Shown here: positions 32,948-44,136 of the stretch, piece after piece
Layout: every line of letters starts with the position of its first letter
Position numbering within the stretch: position 1 is the first letter of the stretch
Assembly (NCBI GenBank): GCA_008477525.1
Contig: SPDT01000007.1
Span: 6,572,001-6,636,000, forward strand
Source: Hypomyces perniciosus
Taxonomy: Eukaryota; Ascomycota; Sordariomycetes; Hypocreales; Hypocreaceae
Direction of reading: 5' to 3'
DNA: 64,000 nt
Position numbers and translations under genes: made by a program
Notes under the pieces: model-generated
Told to the model about the DNA's origin: nothing
The model's database searches: none
Seen by the model: the letters and a program-made list of their open reading frames with translations, nothing else

Positions 32948-33574
32948 GATGGAGGAGTAAGCTGGATGCGACAATGTGTATTGTATTGATTGCATTAGGT
33001 ATCTTCAGTTGGACACGGAGGTTCAACCACCTTCCATTGGATTGATTAGATAGAAGCGGAAGAAGGCGACAGTCTAAGAGACAGATTAACAGAAGGGGAA
33101 CAAGAAGAAACGACGGTTGGTTTGTGATGAGTTGTATATAAGCGTTTTCAACTACCAAGTAAAGTAAAGGGCCGCTTACTGATATAGTAGATTAAAGAAA
33201 ACGTTGTCGATCTCGTAAACTATAGGTAAAAACAGCAAAGATCTATAAAATACTATCATGTTTAATTTTCAAATATTTATAGAATGTTGAAAGAATGCAA
33301 AATAAAACCTGCTATAGCTAGTTATTTGGTCAGTAATAGCAAATGTAGAAGTTGGGAAACTTGGCACGTCGGGTTCAAGCTGTGCTGGATACTGATGCCT
33401 TGCAGGCTATCTCAGTAGTAAGGAGGGTAAGCTTGTCTGTCTAAGAGGTTGGTTTGACAATATATAGGGCGATGCGTGTGGCTAGCAGAATATCGAGGGC
33501 AGGTAAAGGCAATATTTCCTAACCTGCTTTGTGTTGTATTAGGGGGATTCTATAAATCTACGGAGTACTCATTC
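32948..33574. other. Spacer between convergent genes
   Basis: About 630 bases downstream of the chitinase gene, AT-rich from 33180 to 33330. Both neighbours end here. No gene is seen. Confidence 0.4.
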
Positions 33575-34654
33575 CTAGAATAGCAGGTAGGTAGTAATAA
33601 CAAGGAACATTGGTACAATCTCAAACAGTGATTTTTTAAACCTCCTGTCTCCATTCGAAGTGGTAGCAGCTGGGGCTGATGACGTCGTGGTGGATGCTAG
33701 TGAAGGCGTCTGGCTCCCAGGTTGAACGTCATGGGCACGGAGACAAGCAAAATGGCTAACCGTCTGGTTACTATTTTCCGAGTTATGGCGGAAAGACAGT
33801 AACATTGGCCACACGTTCGTCCCGGCTGTGTTGTACGAGGCAGCATGCGATGCTGACGCTTCCTCCGGAGTTGAAATGTAGGCGAAGATCTCCCGGCCCG
33901 CCAATATCTTTTGCGTAAGCCCTATATCATGGTCAGCTGTAAATCCCACCGCTTGACGTACGCACGGCGCTCGCCGACGAGTGGGCACACACCGAAGCTG
34001 ATAGATAAACCTGAGAACTGCGTGCAGCTTTGAGGCAGTTCCAAGGAGTTGCACTCGTTGTTGCGGTTAAGATCAGAGCCAGCACGGCTCTGTAGGTCAG
34101 ATATGCATGTTGAGCTAAGAGCCGAGCAGCCATTGTTGTCGCCCTGCGCTGCAGCCGTGGCTCCGTCAGTGAGACCAAACCAGATCCAGGCACAGGCAGT
34201 CCAGCTCGGATCAACCGTTTGGATATCTTTCGACGGAGCCTTAAGGGAGAGGACAGTCAACTGTGTAGTCTGCTTAGTGTCCGGGAGGGCAACGTTGGCG
34301 GCCACTGCGATATCGAGAGACCTTTAAGTTCAAAGTGTTGATTATCAGCATCATGAGCCTTTCAGCGGCTGGGGGATATTTGAGGCCTAAGCTCAAGATT
34401 ACCTACCATCTATAAGATGTATCCAGCGGGGGATTCTGTCCGGCTGGGATGCTCAAGTCATATCCTGCAAGTGGATAGGATGCTGTAAGGTTCGGCTTTG
34501 CTACCAGCTGGGCGAGCGAAGAGCTGCTCAGTCCAAAAGCCCCTTTGCTGGTAATATCACCAGCTGCATATTGACCGTTGCTCGATATATCATAGGCATA
34601 CGCTGCCGGCAAGGAGAGAAGGGCTAGTAGCGAGAGACCTCGTATACTATCCAT
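33575..34654 (-). CDS. Probable GPI-anchored or secreted protein, family unknown
   Basis: Exons 34654-34407, 34321-33966 and 33921-33575 join to 316 aa. The second intron is 44 nt (GTGCGT...ATATAG) with a GCTGAC branch site. The N-terminus is a signal peptide (about 1-20, LLALLSLPAAYA). The mature part has several Cys (WTACAWIWFG, NNGCSALSSTCI, NECNSLEL, QSCTQF) and N-glycosylation sites. A Ser/Thr/Ala-rich stretch (SLASTTTSSAPAATTS) precedes a C-terminal hydrophobic end (IVPMFLVITTYLLF), the layout of a GPI-anchor signal. A TATA box (TATAAA read on the minus strand, 34750-34755) lies 96 bases upstream. No enzymatic domain is recognised; a surface adhesin or wall protein is one option. Confidence 0.75.
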
Positions 34655-35961
34655 CGTTGCAATATTTGGAGATACGTGGTTCTGGTCGTCGAAATGAGCG
34701 GAGGCCCTAAAGTGATGAGATATCTTCGTCCCAGGGGCAGTACGAGCCCTTTATAGAATGACGGTCCACGGCGAGTTATGTGTTTAACTTTGACTCAAAT
34801 GTAAGGCAGGATCTCGCCCCTGTCATATCGTGGCGTCACATAGTGGCAGTGATACGAGATCTTAGCCAGCTAGAGTGGAAATAAGCACTATTATGAGTAT
34901 TCGAAATCCGAGGCTAGATGATGTTTGTCATAGTACGGACGCCCTTCGCCTTATCAAACCTGTGCCAATATACCCTAAATGAGGTTCGCAACTTGCTGTG
35001 TAACAGTTAGTCTTCCGAATCTGGACTAGAACGCACGTCCATGCCTCCCCGGAAAGTGTCCAGAACTCCTATGTCCGTGTCGGCGATTACCGAATTCCCA
35101 TTTTTGGGATCTGAGGGATCTGAGTCCCACACAACCACATTCCATTATTAAATCAGACCCTCTTTAACTTGTCTAGTTCCGTTGCGAGTTAGCCGGTGAT
35201 CTTCCTGTCGGGCCATCAAGGGCCAACGCAAGATTTCGTATGACCTGTAAAGGAGCAAGTATCGCTAGTTTTCTTTGTATCTGAAAGTGCTCAACCCGAA
35301 CGGAGAGGTAAGATATCGCTCTTCGCCCAGCTTAGCCAGCTAAGCTACGCTCATCTCCGACAGCATGTTTCTCGTCTGCCCCCTGGAGCATATAGCTATG
35401 GGTTTATTCGGATACAGAGAGACTAGTCGTTGTTAGGATCTCCATGCAGAATCCAATAATAGATTCCAACGATCCCTTAGTGTTTATCGAGTTAGGCTGG
35501 ACCCGGTATGCACTTATAAGAGTCCAGTCACGTGTAACTGTCCTATGCAAGAAGATTACCATCTTGAGAAAATGTTACGAAGTGAATGAGATAGTTTTGT
35601 CTTCTGGACTTAGTAATCTTGCTCTGCTCTGGCGGGTCTGGACCATTGTATTTTATAATGCGCATGTCACAGATACTTTGCCGGGGGGAACACACACACA
35701 TACACAAACCACACTCAAGCGAACTCAAGGGTAAGGCGTGCGGTAGCACGGCTGATAGAACCACAAAGCGGTCAAGACTGGTACATAAAAGACACTGTGG
35801 ATCATTTGACCATGACGCTGACAGCCAGAATAAACAGTCTCTGACTCCATAGGTTTTCTATGCCCGTTTGTGACGATCCGGGTGATTCTCAAGGGATAAA
35901 CCGAGGTTCTTGGGTTTCTATTGACAGAGAGGTCAGGGATGAATACTGAGCAGGGTAACGT
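34655..35961. other. Spacer upstream of the solo LTR
   Basis: About 1.3 kb: promoter of the 316-aa gene, then sequence with no recognised gene. A CA-rich stretch lies at 35691-35712. Confidence 0.4.
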
Positions 35962-36274
35962 TGTCACGACTCTGTAGAACTGGTGGGTTCAAGTGAATGC
36001 AATTATTAACGACTGTCTAAGCAACTATACTAAATGAGTGAAGAGCCAGTCGTATATAGATAACGGAAATCTATAGGTGATCACTGGTGTTCCGGTGTAT
36101 GTTGTTGCAATCACTGTGGAGCGCGGTAATCGAGTAAGTGATCGCACTTTTTGGTGTAGCGAGTGTTTGAGTGATCACTCTTAGTGCGGTGATCACTTCC
36201 TGATGGTTGGCTGATATATCCTATATTTTTCCGTGTCCTCGTGACCTTGTTTCCGACATGGTCAGGTCGTGATA
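35962..36274. mobile_element. Probable solo LTR of a retrotransposon
   Basis: A 313-base unit begins TGTCACGAC (35962-35970) and ends GTCGTGATA (36266-36274). The reverse complement of the 5' end is GTCGTGACA, so the ends form a 9-bp inverted repeat with one C-to-T change. TGTCACGAC-type termini are common in fungal Ty3/gypsy LTRs. Three copies of the palindrome GTGATCAC lie inside (36077, 36171 and 36189). No second copy or internal polyprotein is present in the window, so this is a solo LTR. A perfect target duplication was not found. Confidence 0.6.
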
Positions 36275-37302
36275 CCGTTCCTGGCAAGTTGGGGTCAAAG
36301 AATTGAAGGGAAAGAAGGTTGATGCGTATTAAACTAAAACTATCTGCCTATCTTTTATAGCCGATACTCTAATATGGCTATTACTGCATTAGCAGTAGCT
36401 CTACATTAGGCAAGGTAAAAGAAAAAAAGAAATGCATGTGTATTGGGCATGTCAGTTAGTCCTGGCAAAATAGTTTCTATGATTTCATATTGAGCACTAT
36501 TATAAGCTAGCAAAAGATATTACTTGATTTATATAGGTAAATATAAATATTAGAAAATTTAGGGTCCTGTCTACCCTTTTATAGTTTAAATTAATAGTTG
36601 GGTCAGTACCTACTGGTAAACACTAGCTATTTTATATCTTTTTCTTCTTCTTTTTTTTTCTGGCTTGTTTTTACTGTATTTGTGTCACTTACTATTGTGG
36701 CTAGTAGGGAGTATTTTAACAGAATATGTTCTGAGTTGGTAGATTTGTGTTGTAGTGAATAAGCACCCAACACAAAGACCCATAGTAATAATATTTTCTG
36801 AGTTTGAATCCTCTAAATCTTCGAATCCTTGTGGCAGCAAGGCAGAATTCCTGAGCCAACAGATCTTGTGACATGTGATGTATAGAAGAGACTGCATGCG
36901 CCAAATGCAACCACAAATATCCTCAATCCTTTGCTTACGCGCACATCTTCGAAAACTGGGCTACCTTGCATAATTCCTGTGGCTCTCATCAAATGAAATC
37001 GCAGCGCTCATTCATGTCTTAAATAAGACATTCTGAGCTGAAAATCCTCTGGGAATAATGCTATCTGTACCTCGCCCCATTCAACCATACAACACAAAAC
37101 ACGGTGATGTCAGGTCAAGCCGGTGGCGTATTCATTAACATAAGCACCTTCAAATCTTCAACTAAGCTCGGTGGTATTTGCCTATATAAACCTGCTCTTA
37201 CTCCTCGATAATCACAAATACTGTCATCCAACACCGCCAACTCTCAAGCATCAATCGACATTACATTCACACAATCACTCTACGTTCCCAGCATCATTCA
37301 TC
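36275..37302. promoter_or_regulatory. AT-rich spacer and TATA promoter of the small secreted protein
   Basis: About 1 kb, AT-rich from 36340 to 36900 with no gene. A TATA box (TATATAAA, 37183-37190) lies 113 bases before the ATG at 37303 and is followed by a C/A-rich leader, as for strongly expressed small secreted proteins. Confidence 0.5.
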
Positions 37303-37652
37303 ATGGTTCAAATCGCCACCATCACTGTTGCCATCATCGCCGCCATGGCCCCTCTTGCTGCCGCGGATAACTGCAACTCTGGGCTGAACTACTGTGGCTG
37401 GAACCTCCTGAAAAAGGGTAACAACTGCGATACTTTGATCTTGAATCGAATCACAATTTTGACAAGTCCATAGGTAACTACTACTCCCAGATCGACAGCG
37501 CGCTCACGAGCGCCGGGCAAATGTCTGATGGTGCACATATCAACGCTTCTCTGTTCCGCTGCACGGGTGGATCGAATGGCGCCATCTCTTTTCTCAAGTT
37601 CTGTGCCGGTGGCTGTCTTGATGGTGGTTCTGGCCAGTCCGACTACTGCTAG
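37303..37652 (+). CDS. Small secreted cysteine-containing protein (97 aa)
   Basis: Exons 37303-37417 and 37474-37652 join across a 56-nt intron (GTAACA...CATAG) to 97 aa. The signal peptide is about residues 1-21 (ITVAIIAAMAPLAAA). The 76-residue mature part has six Cys (NCNSG, YCGW, FRCTGG, KFCAGGCLDGG, and the last residue), a number that would allow three disulfides. A TATA box at 37183 supports the start. Size, signal and cysteines match fungal effector-like small secreted proteins; no known fold or toxin family is recognised. Confidence 0.83.
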
Positions 37653-38556
37653 ATGAGAAGCAATGTTGCCCTCAAACATGTGGAAAAGATATGTACTTGA
37701 ATTCTTCCAGGGTTAGTGTTGTTGTTGGGAGAAGATCTTGTAGGCATGTCTTTATAGATAAATCTATCTGTCTCTAAAACTACTGCTGCTAGCAATTACC
37801 TCATCAAATAGGCCCTTGAACAATTTCAGTAGCAAATACTTTCTCAGAGATAATATTGTGAAGTCGTAAAAATCATGACCGATGTCCCTTTCTCACAATT
37901 TCAAGCATCATTCATCGTGAGGTTTCAACATGCTCTTCCACATCCATATCTCACAACTGGCTGTATCTCTTCTGCAAAGTGCCCTTTGACTTTTGTTCTT
38001 CATCACCAACACGCAGTGCCCTTACTGCTAGTAATGCCTGTCTCTGTGGCTGTTACACAGCATCACATTGCCAAGTTAACCGCCATGGCAAAATAAGTGG
38101 GCCCACTGTATGATGCAGGAGTAAGCAAATAGCGAGGATTACTCCGTAAACCACTTACTATTCCACCAACGACGATAGAAACAGAAAACTACTTTGCCGG
38201 GGCTGTGTTGCAGGAAATAGTGGTTCCTATTACTTCGATGCTGAGCCTCTTGATATCATTTTGGGCGAGATATTTGTCGAATCGAGCAACCCTCAATCAA
38301 TAATGAAGATCAAGAGCTAGGTTGGGGAAGGGTGGTTTTAGTACGTCTTGAGATTCTTGAGATGACGAACCCGCTGAGGTTGGCTGGTCTATTATCATAG
38401 ATAGGATGATGCTCTTATGAAGTATTACAAACATGATTTACTACTGTGCAGTTTCTCGTCTTGCACTCAGTGGTTCAAGTGGGGGGATTCGGGTTGAACC
38501 GGTATTGCCCAGGGACCGCGCTTCTCCATTCTATGCAATCATCTTTACACAAAGAT
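37653..38556. other. Spacer between convergent genes
   Basis: About 900 bases with the 3' ends of the small secreted protein gene and the amidase gene. Short open frames here lack family features. Confidence 0.4.
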
Positions 38557-40406
38557 CTATAAAGACAGAGCCTCTAGAACTTGCCCTGTCATAGCCAGAC
38601 ATTTCTCCTCTTCCAACTTCCGGGCTACAAGTTGAAGGCTTATGGGCAGACCATGCATCAACTCAGGATCATCTGTGTTCACGTCAGCATCTGCGAGGAT
38701 CTCATAGTGAATGGAAACCATACATGTGTCATGAATATATTTACAATCGCCACTGAGAGGCTGATAGGCAGATTCGATGGTATCAACGGCCTTATCCACC
38801 GTCAAGCCAGTAGGGAATGACACGGCAGAGTAGTCAAGAACATTATACACGCCAGTGTATGCAACTTCGGTCTGGTTAGTTATCCGTCATTTTCGACCAG
38901 ATTTACAAAGGGACGTACCGTGCTTGAACGTGCCGGCCTTCACCGTGTTAAATGGTATCGTCGGGCACAGAATGGCATCAATACCGGCCCTATTCCAGCG
39001 ATCGAGGTAGCGATTCTGGAAGTCTGACCTTTCCAGATGCAACTTCCACATCTCTGATGTACTCAATTCCGAAGCTTCTGCGTATGCCTGCATTTCAGGC
39101 CTCCACGGCTCGCCTGTTCGGTCCAGCTCCCTTTTGATTGTCAGGCCACCGTCAGCCACAAACATGCGTTGCAGCAGTCTGGCTCCCTCCAACTGATCGA
39201 CGGGATCCCACTCGATTACTTCATGGCCAGCAGCGATGAGCTTGCTGACTGTTTCTTTAAGGGCACGAGCAACAGGAGGTGTAGGCTGTGCGATATTGTC
39301 ATGCCACATCACACCGATTTTCAGCTTCTTTGGAACTTGGACCTCCCGCCAGGGAATTGGCAGACATTTCGGATCTTGAAGCCACGGCTGTGCATTTGCG
39401 ACAGTTTTACTGTACAATACGATATCGGACAGTGTAGTAGCCATTGGACCGTTGACTGAGTGAACGGCCTCTTGACCAGGCATGCCGGAGCGGCAGTTGC
39501 GTACGGGGAATCGGCCGTATGAAGGGCGGATGGTGAAGATACCGGTACAGGCAGCGGGAATTCGAAGAGAACCACCTGTAGAGTATTAGGTACAACTTCC
39601 AAAGATCAGATGCGGGAGTAGATGCAATACCAATATCTGTTCCAACGCCAATGGGGCTGCCCTTCATGACAATGAGGGCCGACTCTCCGCCCGAGCTTCC
39701 ACCGCTCGTAGTTTTCCTATTCCTCGGGTTCAATGTCCGGCCATACACATTGTTCACCGTCTCGGCAATCATCATGGCTGTAGGCACGTTCGTCTTGACA
39801 TAGAATACAGCGCCAGCATCCTCCAGAAGCTCAGCAAGCGTGGAGTCCGATTTGGCAGGGTCGCCAACGTGCGAGGACATGCCAACTGTGGCATCGAGAC
39901 CTCTTATGTTGAAGTTATCCTTGAGCGAGATGGGTAGACCGTGCAACGGCCCTATCGGCTGGCCTGTCTTTGCGAGATGCTCATCTAATGCTCGTGCAGT
40001 TGCCAGCGCGCGCTCAAACAAGGTCCCAGAGAGGCAATTTGTCTTGAGATTCATGAGCTTCGGAACACTCCAAAGGTCGCCAAATGGGGGCTTGCAAATG
40101 TGAAAAACTTACGAGTTGGTGTGCGGCGGACGCCCTCTTGCAGAACGCCCTGGTGACATCCTCTGATCTCAGCTGCCCGGAGGCAAGCTTGGTAACGAGC
40201 TCACCAGCAGTCAAGCCGGTAATGGCCAGCTCATCCTTTGTGAACCATCCGGATGTCTTTGGCCATGTCGTCACGTCGTCTTGCGAGTCTGGAGGCAGCA
40301 AGTCGACGGGAATGAGCCATTCCTGTGGAATAGATGCCAGCAAATCGCGGCGCTGCTTTGCACCAAGCTCCTCCCAAGACACCTTGGATCCGTTTGTGAC
40401 AGTCAT
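38557..40406 (-). CDS. Amidase (acetamidase/fatty-acid amide hydrolase type)
   Basis: Amidase-signature hydrolase that cleaves a carboxamide to the acid plus ammonia; exact substrate unknown. Exons 40406-40113, 40042-39631, 39575-38919, 38864-38724 and 38672-38557 join in phase to 539 aa. The Ser-cis-Ser-Lys triad blocks are all present: Lys in ISLKDNFNIRG, the Gly/Ser loop TSGGSSGGESAL, and the nucleophile Ser in GTDIGGSLRIPA. The N-terminus (WEELGAKQRRDLLASIP) and C-terminus (YNVLDYSAVSFP, DPELMHGLPISLQLV) match the fungal acetamidase group. No signal peptide, so probably cytosolic. It starts a run of metabolic genes that includes a Zn(II)2Cys6 regulator and a transporter; fungal amidases are often induced by such a local regulator. 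Confidence 0.93.
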
Positions 40407-41784
40407 TTTTAGCAGTGTTCTCGGGAATGTGAAAGGGGATAAGAGGGACAGAATGGGAGCCACAGGGGGATTGCTGAACTGCATCCATTTCGCCCCTCTT
40501 GTTGATCTATATGCCCTTCCTCGGGACCCGATCCCGGCGATGATGACAGCATTCACAGACGCGTTTCCACAGGCGACTCCAGACGGAAAAATGCTATGAG
40601 TGCGGGGTTCTTCTTGAAGCCACAAAGGGGCGGATGTCATCAATAATATTGCAAGGATCCACGGCGAATTAAGAAGAAGGCTAATAATAATAAGACTAAC
40701 GGGCTTCTCCGCACTTCATCGAGTCAGCCTAAAACGATGGCCGCAGTATATTAGGTTGGTTGCCTATTCGAGTATAAGTGGCGTTCATTATCGTTCCCCA
40801 GATGTCCATTGTCTCGGCAAACTGCACTCAACCGCTCGTTGGCTTATCGTTACCCCAATCTTCCAAGGATCGTGGGGATTATGGGGACCGATTCTTAAGC
40901 GACGTTTCAAAGCTATGGACTGCTAAAAGCTTCAATCTCTCTTATTTCGTTCCGCTCCACCACCCCCACGCGCCAGATCGTATACGAAATTCGGTATCAG
41001 GATCACCATACTCCACACAATAGCTGATATCGTCTTGCACAGGGTTGAAAATACGGCCCGTATGGCGGAGATATGGCCCCAATCTTGCCTGCTTTCCGAC
41101 AGTCCTTGGCCGAAATCGGATTTGAGAAAGAAGGGATTGCTTGAGACGCCAAGTTGCTGAGGATTTGCGCCGACGCTTTGAGCCTTTGTGATGTCATTGC
41201 CCAAAGTAGTATTGGCTTTCAAGATAGAACAAGTTGGATGAACACGGTGATCAATTCATCTGACATATTCGGATCATGGAAGTACGATGAATTACTGCTA
41301 TTGAACGACAAGCTCAACAAATATGAACGACCGTAGATAATATAATGTGCCTTGTGTTGAGGAATTACAAGTCCATCATTAACATAGACACCGTTATCAG
41401 CCGATGTCAGCTTTGACATCTTGTAAAAATGTTAGTAGTCACTGATATGAAAGGACATTGATGAAAGTGTGGAAAGCGAGTGAATGGGAGAGATTTGGAA
41501 GAATCATGATGCCCTTGGAGCCATCAAACTATGTAGATAGCGAGACTATATGGAAACCAAGCAGTTTCCGCTGTTCTCTGTTCTCTCCCGTTAAATATCT
41601 TGTATTTTTATGGCCTAATGTCCCTGTAAGGAGCAGTCTCCTCAACGTTGTGGTTTTGACCTTTTTGCTTCTCAACTTTTCGTTACTTCAACATGGGGCA
41701 GCACTTCTTGCTTCCGGTAGTGTATTTCTCACACTTAATGGCACCAAATAAGCGTTTGTTATCTCTTTTTATATGTATCCGCAG
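40407..41784. other. Spacer between the amidase and regulator genes
   Basis: About 1.4 kb holding the amidase promoter and the 3' end of the regulator gene. No convincing gene. Confidence 0.4.
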
Positions 41785-43267
41785 CTAGATCAATCCTTTT
41801 GTTTTCCACTTCTCTTCACACGCAGCCAAGGCCCCCTGTGAACGAGCATGGTTACTGTTCGTCCAATAGTCCCGGACAACGTTGCACTGTTGTACTGTAC
41901 TGGCGTTGATACCTGACAGATACGCTGGTACAGCTAGGTGAATATAAAAATGTGAGGACGGCGGCATGGTCGCAATCACCCGGCAAGCTCGATCTACTGC
42001 CAACGAAATCGTCTCTGGCTTTGCCAAAGGTGAAACTTGGTCATTTATTCGACTCAGGACCGCTACCACTGACGCGCAACGTGACGCATCAGAACATCGG
42101 TCCCATTCTGCAGTGCCCTGGCTCAGCTTGAGAAGTTGGTCCATGGCCAAAACGGTACAATTGAGAGGATTTGAGGTGAGTTCTCCGCTTGAAATGCGAG
42201 TAAATAGATCAAACGTATCAGCTGCACATCCTATGATGCGGAAAAAGCTGTCATTCAATATCTGGCGGTGCCAGTCTTCGAATATCAAGTCCGTAGTTCC
42301 TCGTATAATGGCGCCACAGGTGTCAAACCACACAAGTCGCGCCACCATTTCCATGAGACCTGTGACGCTTTGCGACAGTCTGTCCAGTTCCTCACGACTT
42401 TTGCAATGATAGTCCAGCAAGGACTTTGCGCCGTAGAGATGGCGCTGCCATTCTCCAAACCCGCTATCGCACACCTCGAAGAAGGCAAACGCGGCGATGC
42501 CAATAAAGGCAAATGGATTTGCAACCACCAGAGCTTCTTTGAGACCCATCAAAGCATCAAGCCGATAGCGCGCCGCGTCCTCGGACTCCCACACACCGAC
42601 TTCATTGGTGGTGGTGGTGGTGGTGGTGGTGCTGGCCTGATGACCATCGACACGCGCCTGTACGAAGTCGCGGAGGCGCGATATGAGATGAATAGCTTCG
42701 GCGGAGAGATAGCGATTGCTTCTCAGGGCGTCACCGTCGAGAGATATGATTTGCCGGCACAGTGTTACCAGCGATTCGGTGAAGCTACTTGTGTTCTGGT
42801 CTGTCTCTGACCAGCTGATAACACTGCCGTCTCCGGGGCTAGATGCTGGTTGCTCGGTCGATCCCCCTCGTTCTCGTGCCTCGCTTGGCCGAGATGCCGG
42901 CTGCTCGGAGGCCCCGCGGCGTGACTTGCTCTGCCTTGGTCGAGTCGACGATGAGGCGACCGTGTTGCTCTCTTTCGAGGAGGCGGAGGACCCATCGCCA
43001 ACCCACACGACTCTCTGTGGATACCCACCACATGGCACCCCGGCAGAGATACACTGATAGAGGGAATGCTGTTAGCATCAAGCTCGAGATCATTGGCCCG
43101 GGGATAGGTAATGGATAGGTAATGGATAGGCAATAGACGCGTACTTCTCCACAAGATGGCCTGTTCAGATCACATTTCACGCCTCTCAGCTTGCAGCTGC
43201 GACAGTCCCTGTCTCGGCGCATTCCACGCGGCTTTCCGACTGGCCTGCGCTGGCCTGCCTGCTGCAT
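41785..43267 (-). CDS. Zn(II)2Cys6 transcription factor
   Basis: DNA-binding regulator, 463 aa from exons 43267-43145 and 43053-41785. The zinc cluster fits CX2CX6CX6CX2CX6C exactly, with Cys at 22, 25, 32, 39, 42 and 49. The intron falls between residues 41 and 42, inside the cluster, so correct splicing is needed for zinc binding. A Ser/Arg-rich linker follows, then a run of nine Thr encoded by a GGT/GTG trinucleotide microsatellite (about 42607-42630). The rest is a helical region of the kind seen in fungal regulators of this class (NPFAFIGIAAFAFFEVCDSGFGEWQRHLYGAKSLLDYH). It sits between the amidase and transporter genes and is the obvious candidate to control them. Confidence 0.9.
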
Positions 43268-44136
43268 TTTGCCGGAGCTGGAGCTGGACGAAGCGATTCA
43301 GCAGTCGAATGGCGGTAGGTGGGTTACTGAATACGGAAGGAAATCTACAATTATTATATGGGGTGGGAGGATGTGGATTGATAAAAAGCTGCGGGGTTTG
43401 ACCGAAACGGTCTCTATTAGGCTGTAGCACGGAGCAATGACTAGCATGGAAGCCTATCCGAGCTACAATCCTGGCATCATGCACGGAGTAGATACGGAGC
43501 AGATAGTAGTATCAAGTTCCATGACCCCAGTTTACCCCAGCTTTTGATCAGCCGAAGCGGAGAACCTTCTGACAGAGCGTTAACTCGTGGGCGGCTGTAG
43601 ATGTTCAATAGTGCTGCTTCGTTCTTCAGAGTCAGTTCGCGCTAATCTCGCCTCAAGTTGGGTCGCTTACAGGGGGGGGCTGACACGCGGAGATGTCATT
43701 GCGTTGGGGTTGTTCCGCAGCTGTAGAAGAGTTCTAGCTTTGTCTTTTCCTGGGCATGAGTTGGAGGAGGTGGTTGGACTATGGAATAGTAGCATATGGA
43801 GAGATTGGTAATCCTACTTCGGAGTAGATGCATGGCCGATAAATGCCCATGCCTCATTCCTGGCCTCTTATCTTGATTAGAATGATACGAGCTGGTTAGT
43901 GAGCCCAATGTTTTAGCGGCAGAAACCCTCACCAAGAGCCTTTTCCGACGGCCGATGTCGAACTCATAAGATCCACCAAAGACCCCGAATCACAGGGACA
44001 CACGACTCAGGCAATTCGCCTTCATCTACGTAGTCACCAAGCCTCTGTCCGTCACAGGATAAGTCACAGGATCAACTCCAGACAATACAGATTGAGACTG
44101 TCTTTGGAGTACGGCTCTGTGCATCCTCCTACCACA
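43268..44136. promoter_or_regulatory. Divergent promoter region, regulator / MFS transporter
   Basis: About 870 bases between start codons facing away from each other. It contains CGG-containing and TACGGAGTA-like motifs (43484, 43498, 43820), any of which could be regulator sites; none is proven. No gene is seen. Confidence 0.45.

Noticed and set aside
31661..32995. Long minus-strand frames under the chitinase C-terminus
   Set aside because: The plus strand carries the in-phase last chitinase exon; the antisense frames have no start context or domain.
35691..35712. CA-rich microsatellite as a functional element
   Set aside because: Too short and imperfect to support any function.
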